A stretch of DNA of 64,000 bases, from positions 124,001 through 188,000 of the forward strand of contig NZ_WKJJ01000013.1 in the NCBI RefSeq assembly GCF_009674485.1. The letters are read 5' to 3'. The notes beneath the pieces are model-generated. The model was given only the letters and a program-made list of their open reading frames with translations, made no database searches and was not told the origin of the DNA. Shown one piece after another: positions 1 through 7,909 of the stretch. Position 1 is the stretch's first letter; every line of letters begins with the position of its first letter. Position numbers and translations under genes: made by a program. This stretch comes from Pseudoduganella rivuli (GTDB lineage: Bacteria > Pseudomonadota > Gammaproteobacteria > Burkholderiales > Burkholderiaceae_D).

Positions 1-180
1 CCGTTCGACGGCGTGACGGCGGACGTCATCTTGATGACCGAGAAGGATGCAGTAAAATGTCGCCAACTCGAAGAATTCAGGGACGATCCGCGTTTGTGGG
101 TCGTGCCCGTGTCGGCGCGCATCGATGCGGCGCTGGCTAAACAATTAGTGGAGAAATGTCGTGGATGCTCGACTGCTTGA
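1..180 (+). CDS. lpxK: Tetraacyldisaccharide 4'-kinase, C-terminal fragment
   Basis: The window opens inside a gene read in frame 1 and ending at TGA 178-180. The 59 visible residues carry MTEKDAVKC, a typical stretch near the C-terminus of LpxK, the inner-membrane kinase that phosphorylates the lipid A disaccharide. The P-loop and most of the protein lie upstream of the window, so only the tail is seen. The next gene starts at 161 inside this one (20-base overlap). The order lpxK, ycaR-like, kdsB is common in proteobacteria and supports the call. Confidence 0.85.
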   Translation, partial: PFDGVTADVILMTEKDAVKCRQLEEFRDDPRLWVVPVSARIDAALAKQLVEKCRGCSTA

Positions 181-337
181 TATCCTGGTCTGCCCTGTCT
201 GCAAGGGCCCTTTGGAATACGATAAAAAAGCCCAGGAACTGATCTGCCGCGGCGACCGCCTGGCTTATCCGATCCGTGACGGGATTCCCATCATGTGGGC
301 CGATGAAGCCCGTACCTTGCAGGATACGGCGGAATAA
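161..337 (+). CDS. Trm112/YcaR-family small protein (UPF0434)
   Basis: A 58-residue protein starting at GTG 161, which overlaps lpxK by 20 bases, and ending directly before the kdsB ATG. It begins VDARLLDILVCPVCKG, with the CPVCKG pair near the N-terminus and a later ICRGDRLAYPIRDGIPIM segment. This matches the short Trm112-like (YcaR, UPF0434) proteins found between lpxK and kdsB. Family members have a small zinc-ribbon-like fold; here only part of the cysteine set is present (three Cys). Its exact role in bacteria is not settled. Tight coupling on both sides suggests one lipopolysaccharide transcript. The GTG start is chosen because no ATG gives the conserved N-terminus. Confidence 0.85.
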   Translation: MDARLLDILVCPVCKGPLEYDKKAQELICRGDRLAYPIRDGIPIMWADEARTLQDTAE

Positions 338-1090
338 ATGGCATTTACTGTCATTATTCCTGCCCGCCTGGCTTCCACCCGCCTGCCCAACAAGCCGCTG
401 GCCGACCTTGGCGGCAAGCCGATGGTGGTGCGCGTGGCCGAGCGCGCCGCGCTGTCGGGCGCCAGCCGCATCATCGTCGCCACCGACCATGACGATATCC
501 GCACCGCTTGCGCAGCCCATGGCGTGCAGGCGTGCATAACGCGCAGCGACCATCCGTCCGGTACCGACCGCATTGCCGAAGTGGCGCGCGCGCTGGACCT
601 GGCGCCGGACGAAGTGGTGGTCAACCTGCAGGGCGATGAACCGCTGATCGAACCGGCCTTGCTGGCCGCCGCGGCCGCCCGCATCAATGCCGACGTGCCG
701 ATGTCGACCTGCGCCCACCCGCTGCACGACGTGGCCGACGTCTTCAACCCGAATGTGGTGAAAGTCGTGCTGGACAAACATGGCCGTGCACTGTACTTCT
801 CGCGCGCCACGATTCCATGGGCGCGCGATGCATTCGCTGTGGATAAATCGTCGTTGCCGGCCGGTTATGTGCCGTTGCGCCATATTGGCTTGTATGCGTA
901 CCGCAACGACTTCCTCCAGGCGTATCCCAAGCTGGACGTGTCGCCGCTGGAAACCATTGAAGCGCTGGAGCAACTGCGCGTGCTGTGGCACGGCTACCCG
1001 ATCGCCGTCCACGTGACGGCCGACGCACCCGCCGCCGGGGTCGATACGCCGGAAGACCTGGAGCGCGTGCGACGCCACTTCGCGCGCTGA
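338..1090 (+). CDS. kdsB: 3-deoxy-manno-octulosonate cytidylyltransferase
   Basis: This 250-residue cytosolic enzyme activates Kdo with CTP to CMP-Kdo for lipopolysaccharide inner core synthesis. The N-terminus carries the nucleotide-binding signature PARLASTRLPNKPL, followed by LQGDEPLIEP, which contributes the metal-binding aspartate, and ATIPWARD. Length is normal for KdsB (about 245-255). It abuts the Trm112-like gene with no gap and is followed by a hairpin that may end the operon. Start at ATG 338 agrees with the family N-terminus. Confidence 0.96.
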   Translation: MAFTVIIPARLASTRLPNKPLADLGGKPMVVRVAERAALSGASRIIVATDHDDIRTACAAHGVQACITRSDHPSGTDRIAEVARALDLAPDEVVVNLQGDEPLIEPALLAAAAARINADVPMSTCAHPLHDVADVFNPNVVKVVLDKHGRALYFSRATIPWARDAFAVDKSSLPAGYVPLRHIGLYAYRNDFLQAYPKLDVSPLETIEALEQLRVLWHGYPIAVHVTADAPAAGVDTPEDLERVRRHFAR

Positions 1091-1115
1091 TCGTAGCGTG
1101 ATCGATGCCGTTTGA

Positions 1116-1155
1116 CGAAGATGCGTGCACGACGCATCTTCGCCCACCTTTTTCC
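1116..1155 (+). terminator. Probable intrinsic terminator after kdsB
   Basis: An 11-bp perfect stem (1116-1126 with 1132-1142, CGAAGATGCGT and its complement) closes a 5-base loop. It is followed after a few bases by a short T run. The T tract is weak and slightly displaced, so termination may be partial. It lies 26 bases after kdsB, where an operon end is expected. Confidence 0.6.
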
Positions 1156-1246
1156 CATCTTTGGAATGGACCGCTGATCCCGCGTCGCACCAATTGGTCA
1201 TTCTTCATGCAAATTTGGCCATGAACTGGCGTAGAAGCTGCTTTTT

Positions 1247-1310
1247 GTGGTAAGTTTCGTGACGAAGGTAGACAGACCGGCAGCATTTGCAGCATTTGCA
1301 CACTTACCAC
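1247..1310 (+). promoter_or_regulatory. Leader of adk with distant 9-bp inverted repeat
   Basis: Between the kdsB hairpin and adk there is no gene. The region holds GTGGTAAGT at 1247-1255 and its exact complement ACTTACCAC at 1302-1310, 46 bases apart, enclosing a tandem copy of CAGCATTTG (1281-1298). This could fold the 5' leader of the adk mRNA or be chance. No clear -35/-10 pair stands out. Confidence 0.3.
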
Positions 1311-1341
1311 CCGAATTCTCATTACAAATCCAGGACTTTTC

Positions 1342-1998
1342 ATGCGTCTCATTCTGTTAGGAGCACCCGGCGCCGGCAAGGGCACCCAAGCTAATTACAT
1401 CAAGGAAAAATACAACATTCCTCAGATTTCCACCGGCGACATGCTGCGTGCCGCCATCAAGGCCGGCACGGAAATGGGTCTGGCGGCGAAGAAAGTCATG
1501 GATGCGGGCCAGTTGGTGTCGGATGACATCATCATCGGCCTGGTCAAGGATCGCCTGAAGGAAGCGGATTGCGCCAACGGTTACCTGTTCGACGGCTTCC
1601 CGCGTACCATCGCGCAAGCGGACGCCATGAAGGATGCCGGCGTACAAGTGGACTACGTGCTGGAAATCGCCGTGCCGGACGAAGCCATCGTCGAGCGCAT
1701 GAGCGGCCGCCGTTCGCACCCGGCCTCGGGCCGCGTGTACCACGTGAAATTCAATCCGCCGAAAGTCGAAGGCAAGGATGACGTGACGGGTGAAGACCTG
1801 GTGCAGCGCGACGACGACAAGGAAGAAACCGTCAAGAAGCGCCTGGACGTGTACCACAACCAGACCGAAGTGCTGCTGGGCTACTACAACAAGTGGGCCG
1901 AATCCGGCCAGCCGGGCGCTCCGAAGTACCGCAAGATCGAAGGCCTGGGCCCTGTCGAAGAAATCCGCGACCGCGCGTTTGCCGCGCTGGCCAGCTGA
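1342..1998 (+). CDS. adk: Adenylate kinase
   Basis: A 218-residue cytosolic enzyme catalysing ATP + AMP = 2 ADP. The P-loop GAPGAGKGTQ is at residues 7-16, the AMP-binding DGFPRT follows near residue 84, and a long LID segment starts at GRRSHPASGRVYH. The LID has no Cys-X2-Cys set, so it is of the zinc-free Gram-negative type. Length is that of the long (LID-bearing) bacterial form. A strong terminator follows 18 bases downstream, so adk appears to be a single transcription unit. Confidence 0.98.
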   Translation: MRLILLGAPGAGKGTQANYIKEKYNIPQISTGDMLRAAIKAGTEMGLAAKKVMDAGQLVSDDIIIGLVKDRLKEADCANGYLFDGFPRTIAQADAMKDAGVQVDYVLEIAVPDEAIVERMSGRRSHPASGRVYHVKFNPPKVEGKDDVTGEDLVQRDDDKEETVKKRLDVYHNQTEVLLGYYNKWAESGQPGAPKYRKIEGLGPVEEIRDRAFAALAS

Positions 1999-2015
1999 TC
2001 GCTGACCTCTCCCAG

Positions 2016-2048
2016 AAAACGGCGCACTGTGTGCGCCGTTTTTTTTTT
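2016..2048 (+). terminator. Strong intrinsic terminator of adk
   Basis: A 12-bp perfect stem (AAAACGGCGCAC, 2016-2027, paired with 2031-2042) closes a TGT loop, and the T run extends through 2048. It is a textbook Rho-independent terminator 18 bases after the adk stop. Confidence 0.95.
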
Positions 2049-2245
2049 GATGTACCGCAGGGACTGTCTCAATTTGAATGAATCGCAACGCAAATTGCTT
2101 ATTTTTCCACCTTTGCGTTAGACTCATATCCAACTTCGGTTTTCAGCATGTGCAGTACGCAGCCTGGTGGGCCTGTGCAGCTGTCGGCACTGGCCCGTAC
2201 GTGTGACGTAGTGGTCGAGCTTGATTACAAAACGAAGGGGACTAT

Positions 2246-4462
2246 ATGACGGCAAGCCTTTGGTTCGCAGTGGCGTGCGGCGTGATCGCCGTGGTGTATG
2301 GGTTATGGGCGCGCAGTTGGATTTTGCGCCAGGATGCCGGAAATGCGCGCATGCAGGAAATCGCGGCAGCGATCCAACAAGGGGCGGCCGCCTACTTGGC
2401 CAGACAATACAAAACCATCGGCATCGTCGGCATCGTGCTGCTGATCGCCATTGCCGTGCTGCTCGACATGCAGACCGCGCTGGGTTTCCTAATCGGCGCC
2501 GTGCTGTCCGGCGCGTGCGGCTTCATCGGCATGAACGTGTCGGTGCGCGCCAATGTGCGCACCGCGCAAGCCGCAACCAAAGGCATGAATGAAGCGCTCG
2601 ACGTGGCCTTCCGGGGCGGCGCCATCACCGGCTTGCTGGTGGTGGGGCTGGGCTTGCTGGGCGTCGTACTGTTCTACATGGCGTTGATGGGGCTGTCCGC
2701 CAGCGGCGGCGTGAACCCGGCCAAAACACCGCATGACATCATCAAGCCGCTGATCGGCCTGGCCTTCGGCGCCTCGCTGATTTCCATCTTTGCCCGCCTG
2801 GGCGGCGGCATTTTCACCAAGGGCGCGGACGTGGGCGCCGACCTGGTGGGCAAGGTCGAAGCCGGCATTCCCGAAGACGATCCCCGCAATCCCGCCGTGA
2901 TTGCCGATAACGTGGGGGACAACGTGGGCGATTGCGCCGGCATGGCGGCCGACCTGTTTGAAACCTATGTCGTCACCTTGATCGCCACCATGCTGCTGGG
3001 GGCGCTGATGATTGCCGATGCGCCGGTGCAGGCAATGGTGTATCCGCTGCTGCTGGGCGCCGTATCGATCCTGGCTTCCATCGTCGGCTGCAGCATGGTC
3101 AAGGCCAAGCCGGGCAAGAAAATCATGTCCGCGCTGTACACGGGCCTGTGGTGGGCGGCGGGGCTGTCGCTGATCGGCTTTGCCGTGGTGACGTGGCAAG
3201 TGTGGCCGGACGACGCCATGCGCATGAAAATGATGGGCTGCGCGCTGGTCGGCATCGTGCTGACGGGCCTGATGGTCTACATCACCGAGTACTACACCGG
3301 CACGGATTTCCACCCGGTGCGCCACATCGCGGAAGCGTCCACCACCGGCCATGGCACCAACATCATCGCGGGCCTGGGCGTGTCGATGAAATCCACCGCG
3401 TGGCCGGTGGTGGCGGTGTGCGCCGCCATCCTCGTGTCGTACCAGCTGGGCCAGCTGTATGGCATCGCGATCGCCGCCACGGCCATGCTGTCGATGGCCG
3501 GCATCGTGGTGGCGCTGGACGCCTATGGCCCGATCACCGATAACGCGGGCGGCATTGCGGAAATGGCCGGCATGCCGGAATCCGTGCGCGCCATCACCGA
3601 TCCGCTCGATGCGGTGGGCAACACCACCAAGGCCGTGACCAAGGGTTATGCGATCGGCTCGGCCGGCCTGGCGGCGCTGGTGCTGTTTGCCGATTACACG
3701 CACGCGCTGGAATCGGTGGGCAAGAGCGTGACGTTTGATTTGTCGAACCCGATGGTGATTGTCGGCCTCGTCATCGGCGGCCTGATTCCCTACCTGTTCG
3801 GCGCGATGGCGATGGAAGCGGTGGGCCGCGCGGCGGGCGCCGTCGTGGTCGAGGTGCGCCGCCAGTTCCGCGACATCAAGGGCATCATGGATGGCACCGG
3901 CAAGCCGCAGTATGACAAGGCGGTCGACATGCTGACGGCGTCGGCCATCCGCGAAATGATCGTGCCGTCGCTGCTGCCGGTGCTGGTGCCGATCCTCGTG
4001 GGCATGCTGCTGGGTTCGGCCGCGCTGGGCGGTCTGCTGATGGGCACCATCATCACGGGCTTGTTCGTGGCGATTTCCATGACGACGGGCGGCGGCGCAT
4101 GGGATAACGCGAAAAAATACATCGAGGACGGCAACTTTGGCGGCAAAGGTTCCGATGCGCACAAGGCGGCTGTGACGGGCGACACGGTGGGCGACCCGTA
4201 CAAGGACACGGCTGGTCCGGCCGTCAATCCGCTGATTAAGATCATCAATATCGTGGCGCTGTTGCTGGTGCCACTGTTGCCGGCCGTGGGATGGCTGTCC
4301 GTCACCATGCCGCCGCAGGTTGCCGTGCGCACGCATGTGCCCGCGCCTGTGCCGATGCCGCCGCAAATGCCGGCGCAATTGGCGCCGGCCGAACCCGTGC
4401 AATCCGCGCCGGCGCTGCCGTCCGCCGTGGCGTCCGCGTCGGTGCCGGCGCCGGCCAAGTAA
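2246..4462 (+). CDS. hppA: K+-independent proton-translocating membrane pyrophosphatase
   Basis: A 738-residue, roughly 16-helix inner-membrane protein that couples pyrophosphate hydrolysis to proton pumping. The diagnostic active-site stretch GADVGADLVGKVEAGIPEDD and the following DNVGDNVGDCAG are intact, as is the C-terminal DTVGDPYKDTAGP motif. At the known determinant of K+ dependence the sequence reads GNTTKAVTKG; Lys462 there marks the K+-insensitive subclass. After the last helix (LLVPLLPAVGW) comes an extra tail of about 55 residues very rich in Pro and Ala, not usual for the family. Start at ATG 2246 has a good AAGGGG ribosome site. Upstream, 2049-2245 is non-coding with nothing clearly recognisable. 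Confidence 0.96.
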   Translation: MTASLWFAVACGVIAVVYGLWARSWILRQDAGNARMQEIAAAIQQGAAAYLARQYKTIGIVGIVLLIAIAVLLDMQTALGFLIGAVLSGACGFIGMNVSVRANVRTAQAATKGMNEALDVAFRGGAITGLLVVGLGLLGVVLFYMALMGLSASGGVNPAKTPHDIIKPLIGLAFGASLISIFARLGGGIFTKGADVGADLVGKVEAGIPEDDPRNPAVIADNVGDNVGDCAGMAADLFETYVVTLIATMLLGALMIADAPVQAMVYPLLLGAVSILASIVGCSMVKAKPGKKIMSALYTGLWWAAGLSLIGFAVVTWQVWPDDAMRMKMMGCALVGIVLTGLMVYITEYYTGTDFHPVRHIAEASTTGHGTNIIAGLGVSMKSTAWPVVAVCAAILVSYQLGQLYGIAIAATAMLSMAGIVVALDAYGPITDNAGGIAEMAGMPESVRAITDPLDAVGNTTKAVTKGYAIGSAGLAALVLFADYTHALESVGKSVTFDLSNPMVIVGLVIGGLIPYLFGAMAMEAVGRAAGAVVVEVRRQFRDIKGIMDGTGKPQYDKAVDMLTASAIREMIVPSLLPVLVPILVGMLLGSAALGGLLMGTIITGLFVAISMTTGGGAWDNAKKYIEDGNFGGKGSDAHKAAVTGDTVGDPYKDTAGPAVNPLIKIINIVALLLVPLLPAVGWLSVTMPPQVAVRTHVPAPVPMPPQMPAQLAPAEPVQSAPALPSAVASASVPAPAK

Positions 4463-4474
4463 GCTGGGGAGGAA

Positions 4475-4505
4475 CCCGTCCGCGCGCCATGGCGTGGCGG
4501 ACGGG
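4475..4505 (+). other. Stem-loop after hppA
   Basis: CCCGTCCGC at 4475-4483 pairs perfectly with GCGGACGGG at 4497-4505, and the loop itself contains the palindrome CGCCATGGCG. There is no T run, so it is either a Rho-assisted or weak terminator or an mRNA 3' end structure between hppA and the next gene. Confidence 0.45.
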
Positions 4506-4532
4506 GCGTATGATGGCGGGCAGGAGCCTGCC

Positions 4533-5045
4533 ATGTTGAAACGCCTGTTTTCCGGATGGCTGCTGGCAGTGGCCGTTGCCAACGTTGCCGCCGCAGCGCC
4601 CGTCCCGCCATCCGACCCCGCCGCCATCGAAGCGTACCGGCGCCTGCCGTATTGCCGCCTCGCGCCGGACGGCAAGCACCTGGCCGAGGAACCGTGCCGG
4701 CGGCCGCCGACGCGCGGGTTTGCGGCGCGGCGGACCGTGCCAGCACCGGCGGCCGCGTCGTCACGGCGCCTGCCGGAAACCCATGATCCTGTCGTCGCGC
4801 CCCAGCTTCCTGATGACATGGTGCGTCCCGTTCCTGCCGTTCCTCCGTCCATTGCCCGCGTGACGCCGCCAGCCGCCGTCATGCCGCCCGTCCCGCCACC
4901 GGCCGTGCAACCGTTGAACCAATGCGACCTCGCCGGTTGTCGTGGCGCCAACGGCACGTTGTACCAGCAGGGCGCCGGCAATATCGTGCTGGACCCGTCC
5001 GGCCGCATGTGTACGCGGCAAGGCCAGTGGGTTCATTGCCAGTAG
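4533..5045 (+). CDS. Small secreted Pro-rich protein, function unknown
   Basis: A 170-residue protein with a clear signal peptide (MLKRLFSGWLLAVAVANVAAAAP). The mature part has a Pro/Ala-rich, probably unstructured middle and a short C-terminal domain from about residue 127. That domain reads NQCDLAGCRGANGTLYQQGA and then DPSGRMCTRQGQWVHCQ, with four cysteines that could form two disulfides. ATG 4533 is chosen over in-frame upstream codons because it gives the signal peptide and has CAGGAG seven bases before it. The Cys pattern recalls short periplasmic proteins of unknown role in Burkholderiales; I cannot assign a function. Confidence 0.7.
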   Translation: MLKRLFSGWLLAVAVANVAAAAPVPPSDPAAIEAYRRLPYCRLAPDGKHLAEEPCRRPPTRGFAARRTVPAPAAASSRRLPETHDPVVAPQLPDDMVRPVPAVPPSIARVTPPAAVMPPVPPPAVQPLNQCDLAGCRGANGTLYQQGAGNIVLDPSGRMCTRQGQWVHCQ

Positions 5046-5092
5046 TGCAGTGGCATTTCATCCACGAGTTTTGCGAACGGTTGTTCTTATTT

Positions 5093-5122
5093 TTGCATTC
5101 ATCGCAAGAAGTTCGCTACAAT
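5093..5122 (+). promoter_or_regulatory. Candidate sigma-70 promoter for the SDR gene
   Basis: TTGCAT (5093-5098), an 18-base spacer and TACAAT (5117-5122) form a reasonable promoter. The predicted start falls near 5129, just before the palindrome at 5131-5146. Judged by eye only. Confidence 0.45.
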
Positions 5123-5130
5123 TGGCGATT

Positions 5131-5146
5131 ACGTTTACGTAAACGT
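5131..5146 (+). promoter_or_regulatory. Perfect 16-bp palindrome, likely operator
   Basis: ACGTTTACGTAAACGT is identical on both strands and sits 48 bases before the start of the short-chain dehydrogenase, immediately downstream of the candidate -10 box. Its form resembles sites of MerR-family LiuR regulators, which control branched-chain amino acid and acyl-CoA breakdown in proteobacteria. The dehydrogenase behind it looks like an enzyme of that pathway. Regulator identity is inference. Confidence 0.55.
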
Positions 5147-5194
5147 TAATTGCGTTAAATAGGCTGGCCGAATTTTTAATGGAGGAGAGTTCGC

Positions 5195-5953
5195 ATGCAA
5201 ATCAAGGACAATGTATTTATCGTCACGGGCGGCGCATCGGGCCTGGGCGCCGCGACGGCGCGCATGATCGTGGAAGCGGGCGGCAAAGTGGTGCTGGCCG
5301 ACGTGCAGGTGGAAGCCGGCCAGGCGCTGGCCGCTGAATTGGGGGGCGTGTTCGTCAAATGCGACGTGACGTCGGAAGCGGATGGCAAAGCCGTGGTGGA
5401 AGCCGCGACAGCCATGGGCACGTTGCGCGGCCTGGTCAACTGCGCCGGCGTGGCGCCGGCCGTGAAAACCGTGGGCAAGGATGGTCCGCATCCGCTGGAT
5501 GTGTTCCAGCGCACCGTCAACATCAACCTGGTGGGCACGTTCAATATGTGCCGCCTGGCCGCCGATGCCATGAGCAAGACCGAAGGCGCCGAGCACGGCG
5601 AGCGCGGCATCATGATCAATACCGCATCGGTCGCGGCCTTTGACGGCCAGATCGGCCAGGCAGCTTACGGCGCGTCGAAAGCCGCCGTGGCGGGCATGAC
5701 CTTGCCGATGGCGCGCGACCTGTCGCGCAACGGCATCCGCGTGATGACGATCGCCCCGGGTATTTTCGAAACCCCGATGCTGCTGGGCATGCCTGCCGAA
5801 GTGCAGGATGCGCTGGGCAAGATGGTGCCGTTCCCGCCACGCCTGGGCAAGCCGGTCGAATACGCGATGCTGGCCAAGTCCATCATTGAAAACGTCATGA
5901 TGAACGGCGAAACCATCCGCCTGGACGGTGCGATCCGTATGCAACCCAAGTAA
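5195..5953 (+). CDS. SDR-family 3-hydroxyacyl-CoA dehydrogenase (HSD10-like)
   Basis: A 252-residue classical short-chain dehydrogenase. The NAD-binding TGGASGLG is at residues 11-18, NCAG follows the third strand, and the catalytic set is Ser in NTASVAAF and Tyr/Lys in YGASK. The IAPGIFETPML and MVPFPPRLGKP segments are characteristic of type-2 3-hydroxyacyl-CoA dehydrogenases (HSD10 family), which oxidise 2-methyl-3-hydroxybutyryl-CoA in isoleucine breakdown or other 3-hydroxyacyl-CoAs. It is a lone gene behind a palindromic operator and before a terminator. GGAGGAG ahead of ATG 5195 fixes the start. Exact substrate is inferred. Confidence 0.82.
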   Translation: MQIKDNVFIVTGGASGLGAATARMIVEAGGKVVLADVQVEAGQALAAELGGVFVKCDVTSEADGKAVVEAATAMGTLRGLVNCAGVAPAVKTVGKDGPHPLDVFQRTVNINLVGTFNMCRLAADAMSKTEGAEHGERGIMINTASVAAFDGQIGQAAYGASKAAVAGMTLPMARDLSRNGIRVMTIAPGIFETPMLLGMPAEVQDALGKMVPFPPRLGKPVEYAMLAKSIIENVMMNGETIRLDGAIRMQPK

Positions 5954-5979
5954 ATTGGGGTAGGATGCCTGAGTTCTCG

Positions 5980-6014
5980 GGCGCGCGGTCCTGGCCGCGC
6001 GCCTGTTTTATTTT
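5980..6014 (+). terminator. Intrinsic terminator after the SDR gene
   Basis: GGCGCGCGG (5980-5988) pairs with CCGCGCGCC (5995-6003) around a 6-base loop, followed by TGTTTTATTTT. It separates the dehydrogenase from the gamma-glutamyltransferase, whose ATG lies only nine bases after the T run. The next gene's promoter must therefore overlap this structure or the gene depends on readthrough. Confidence 0.85.
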
Positions 6015-6023
6015 GGAGCCCGC

Positions 6024-7817
6024 ATGTTCAAGTTGCATCCGCTGGCGCAGTCCGCCGTATTCGCCGCCGCACTCTTCACCCCGTTCTCCGTTGCGTATGC
6101 ACAGGATGCCGCCCGTGGCCTGGAGCGGGCGCCGGAAATCGCCACCGGCTACGCGGACAAGCAAGGTTTTACCGCTGAAAAATACATGGTGGCCGCCGCC
6201 AATCCCCATGCGACGGATGCTGGGTACCAGATGCTGAAAGCGGGCGGCTCGGCCATCGATGCCGCGATCGCCACGCAACTGGTGTTGACGCTGGTGGAAC
6301 CGCAATCGTCCGGTATCGGTGGCGGCGCGTTCCTCATGTACTTCGACGGCAAGAAGGTGCGGGCGTACGATGGCCGCGAAACCGCGCCGATGGCCGCGAC
6401 GGAAAAACTGTTCCAGGGTGCGGACGGCAAGGCCGTCTCGCGTGAAGCCGGCATTGTCGGCGGCCGTTCCACGGGCGCGCCCGGCGTGCTGCGCATGCTG
6501 GAAATGGCGCATAAGGAACATGGCAAGCTGCCCTGGGCCAAGCTGTTCGAACCGGCGATCCGGCTGGCGTCCGGCGGCTTTGCCGTCAGTCCCCGCCTGC
6601 ATGCGCTGCTGTCATACGACAAATATCTGGCGCGGGATCCCGTCGCCGCCGCGTATTTCTACGATAGCAATAAAAAACCGTGGCCCGTCGGCCACGTGCT
6701 GAAAAACCCGGAACTGGCCCGCACGCTGAAAGAGATCGCGGAAGGGGGCGCCGACGCGTTTTATACCGGCCGCATCGCGCGCGATATCGCGGCCAAGGTG
6801 CAATCGCATCCCACCAACCCCGGCTTGCTGACGGCGCAGGATATCGCGTCGTACCAGCCGAAGGAGCGCGATCCCGTTTGCAGCGATTACAAGGTGTACA
6901 CGGTGTGCGGCATGCCGCCGCCGTCGTCGGGCGGCATCGCCATTGCGCAAATGCTGGGCGTGCTGGAGCACAAGGGCATGGAAAAATATGCGCCGGTCGA
7001 CGGCAAGGTCGGCGCCGACGCCGTGCACCTGTTCACGGAAGCGGGGCGCCTGGCTTATGCGGACCGCAACCGCTACGTGGGCGACACGGATTTCGTGCCG
7101 CTGCCCGGCAACGGCGTGGCGGCGCTGATCGACAAGCGCTACCTGGCGCAGCGCGCCACCCTGATTTCCGGCCGCTCGATGGGCCGCGCGAAATATGGCG
7201 TGCCGGAGGGCATGGCCGTGGCGTGGGGCGCGGATACCGCGCCGGAACGTCCGTCCACGTCGCACTTGTCGGTGGCCGACGCCGGCGGCGCCGTGCTGTC
7301 GATGACCACCTCCGTGGAAGACGCCTTTGGCTCGCGCCAGATGGTCGACGGCTTCATATTGAACAACCAGCTGACGGATTTCTCGTTTGATTCCCAGGAT
7401 GAAAACGGCCCCATCGCCAACCGCGTGCAGCCGGGCAAACGCCCGCGCAGCGCGATGTCGCCGACCTTGGTGCTGGACAAGGGCACGCGCCGGATGCTGC
7501 TGTCGACCGGTTCGCCCGGCGGCCCGGCCATCATCAATTACGTGGCCAAGGTGCTGGTCGGTACGCTGGACTGGAAGCTCGACGTGCAGCAAGCCATCAG
7601 CCTGCCGAACTTCGGCAGCCGCAACGGCCCGACGGAACTGGAAGCGGGCCGCTTCGCGCCGGCCGTGGTCGACGAATTGAAGGCCAAAGGGCACGACGTG
7701 CGCCAGTTCGACCAGACGTCCGGCTTGCAGGGCATCATGCGCATCCGGAAAAACGGCAAGGACATGTGGTTCGGCGGCGCCGATCCCCGCCGCGAGGGCG
7801 CCGTCAAGGGCGATTGA
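6024..7817 (+). CDS. ggt: Gamma-glutamyltransferase, periplasmic
   Basis: A 597-residue precursor with a signal peptide ending near VAYAQ. GGT cleaves glutathione and other gamma-glutamyl compounds and matures by self-cleavage before a threonine. That residue is Thr412 in the STSHLSVAD motif, equivalent to the TTHYSVVD motif of the E. coli enzyme. YDGRETAP, SSGIGGGAF and the late STGSPGG motifs of the active site are all present. Length is normal. It stands alone between the SDR terminator and the patatin gene. TTGGAG lies six bases before ATG 6024. Confidence 0.95.
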   Translation: MFKLHPLAQSAVFAAALFTPFSVAYAQDAARGLERAPEIATGYADKQGFTAEKYMVAAANPHATDAGYQMLKAGGSAIDAAIATQLVLTLVEPQSSGIGGGAFLMYFDGKKVRAYDGRETAPMAATEKLFQGADGKAVSREAGIVGGRSTGAPGVLRMLEMAHKEHGKLPWAKLFEPAIRLASGGFAVSPRLHALLSYDKYLARDPVAAAYFYDSNKKPWPVGHVLKNPELARTLKEIAEGGADAFYTGRIARDIAAKVQSHPTNPGLLTAQDIASYQPKERDPVCSDYKVYTVCGMPPPSSGGIAIAQMLGVLEHKGMEKYAPVDGKVGADAVHLFTEAGRLAYADRNRYVGDTDFVPLPGNGVAALIDKRYLAQRATLISGRSMGRAKYGVPEGMAVAWGADTAPERPSTSHLSVADAGGAVLSMTTSVEDAFGSRQMVDGFILNNQLTDFSFDSQDENGPIANRVQPGKRPRSAMSPTLVLDKGTRRMLLSTGSPGGPAIINYVAKVLVGTLDWKLDVQQAISLPNFGSRNGPTELEAGRFAPAVVDELKAKGHDVRQFDQTSGLQGIMRIRKNGKDMWFGGADPRREGAVKGD

Positions 7818-7909
7818 CGAGGGCTTGAGAGAGACTGGCGGTAACAAAAGTTGTCTGTGTGGCCACGCCGCCATTGCCCAAACAAAGTCGACCCTGATAC
7901 TCTGTCCGT

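Noticed and set aside
137..1201. Minus-strand open frame over kdsB
   Set aside because: Shadow of kdsB and the Trm112-like gene; no motif and wrong composition.
1281..1298. Possible short repeat array (CAGCATTTG twice)
   Set aside because: Only two copies and no spacers; not a CRISPR array. No CRISPR repeats or cas genes were seen anywhere in the window.
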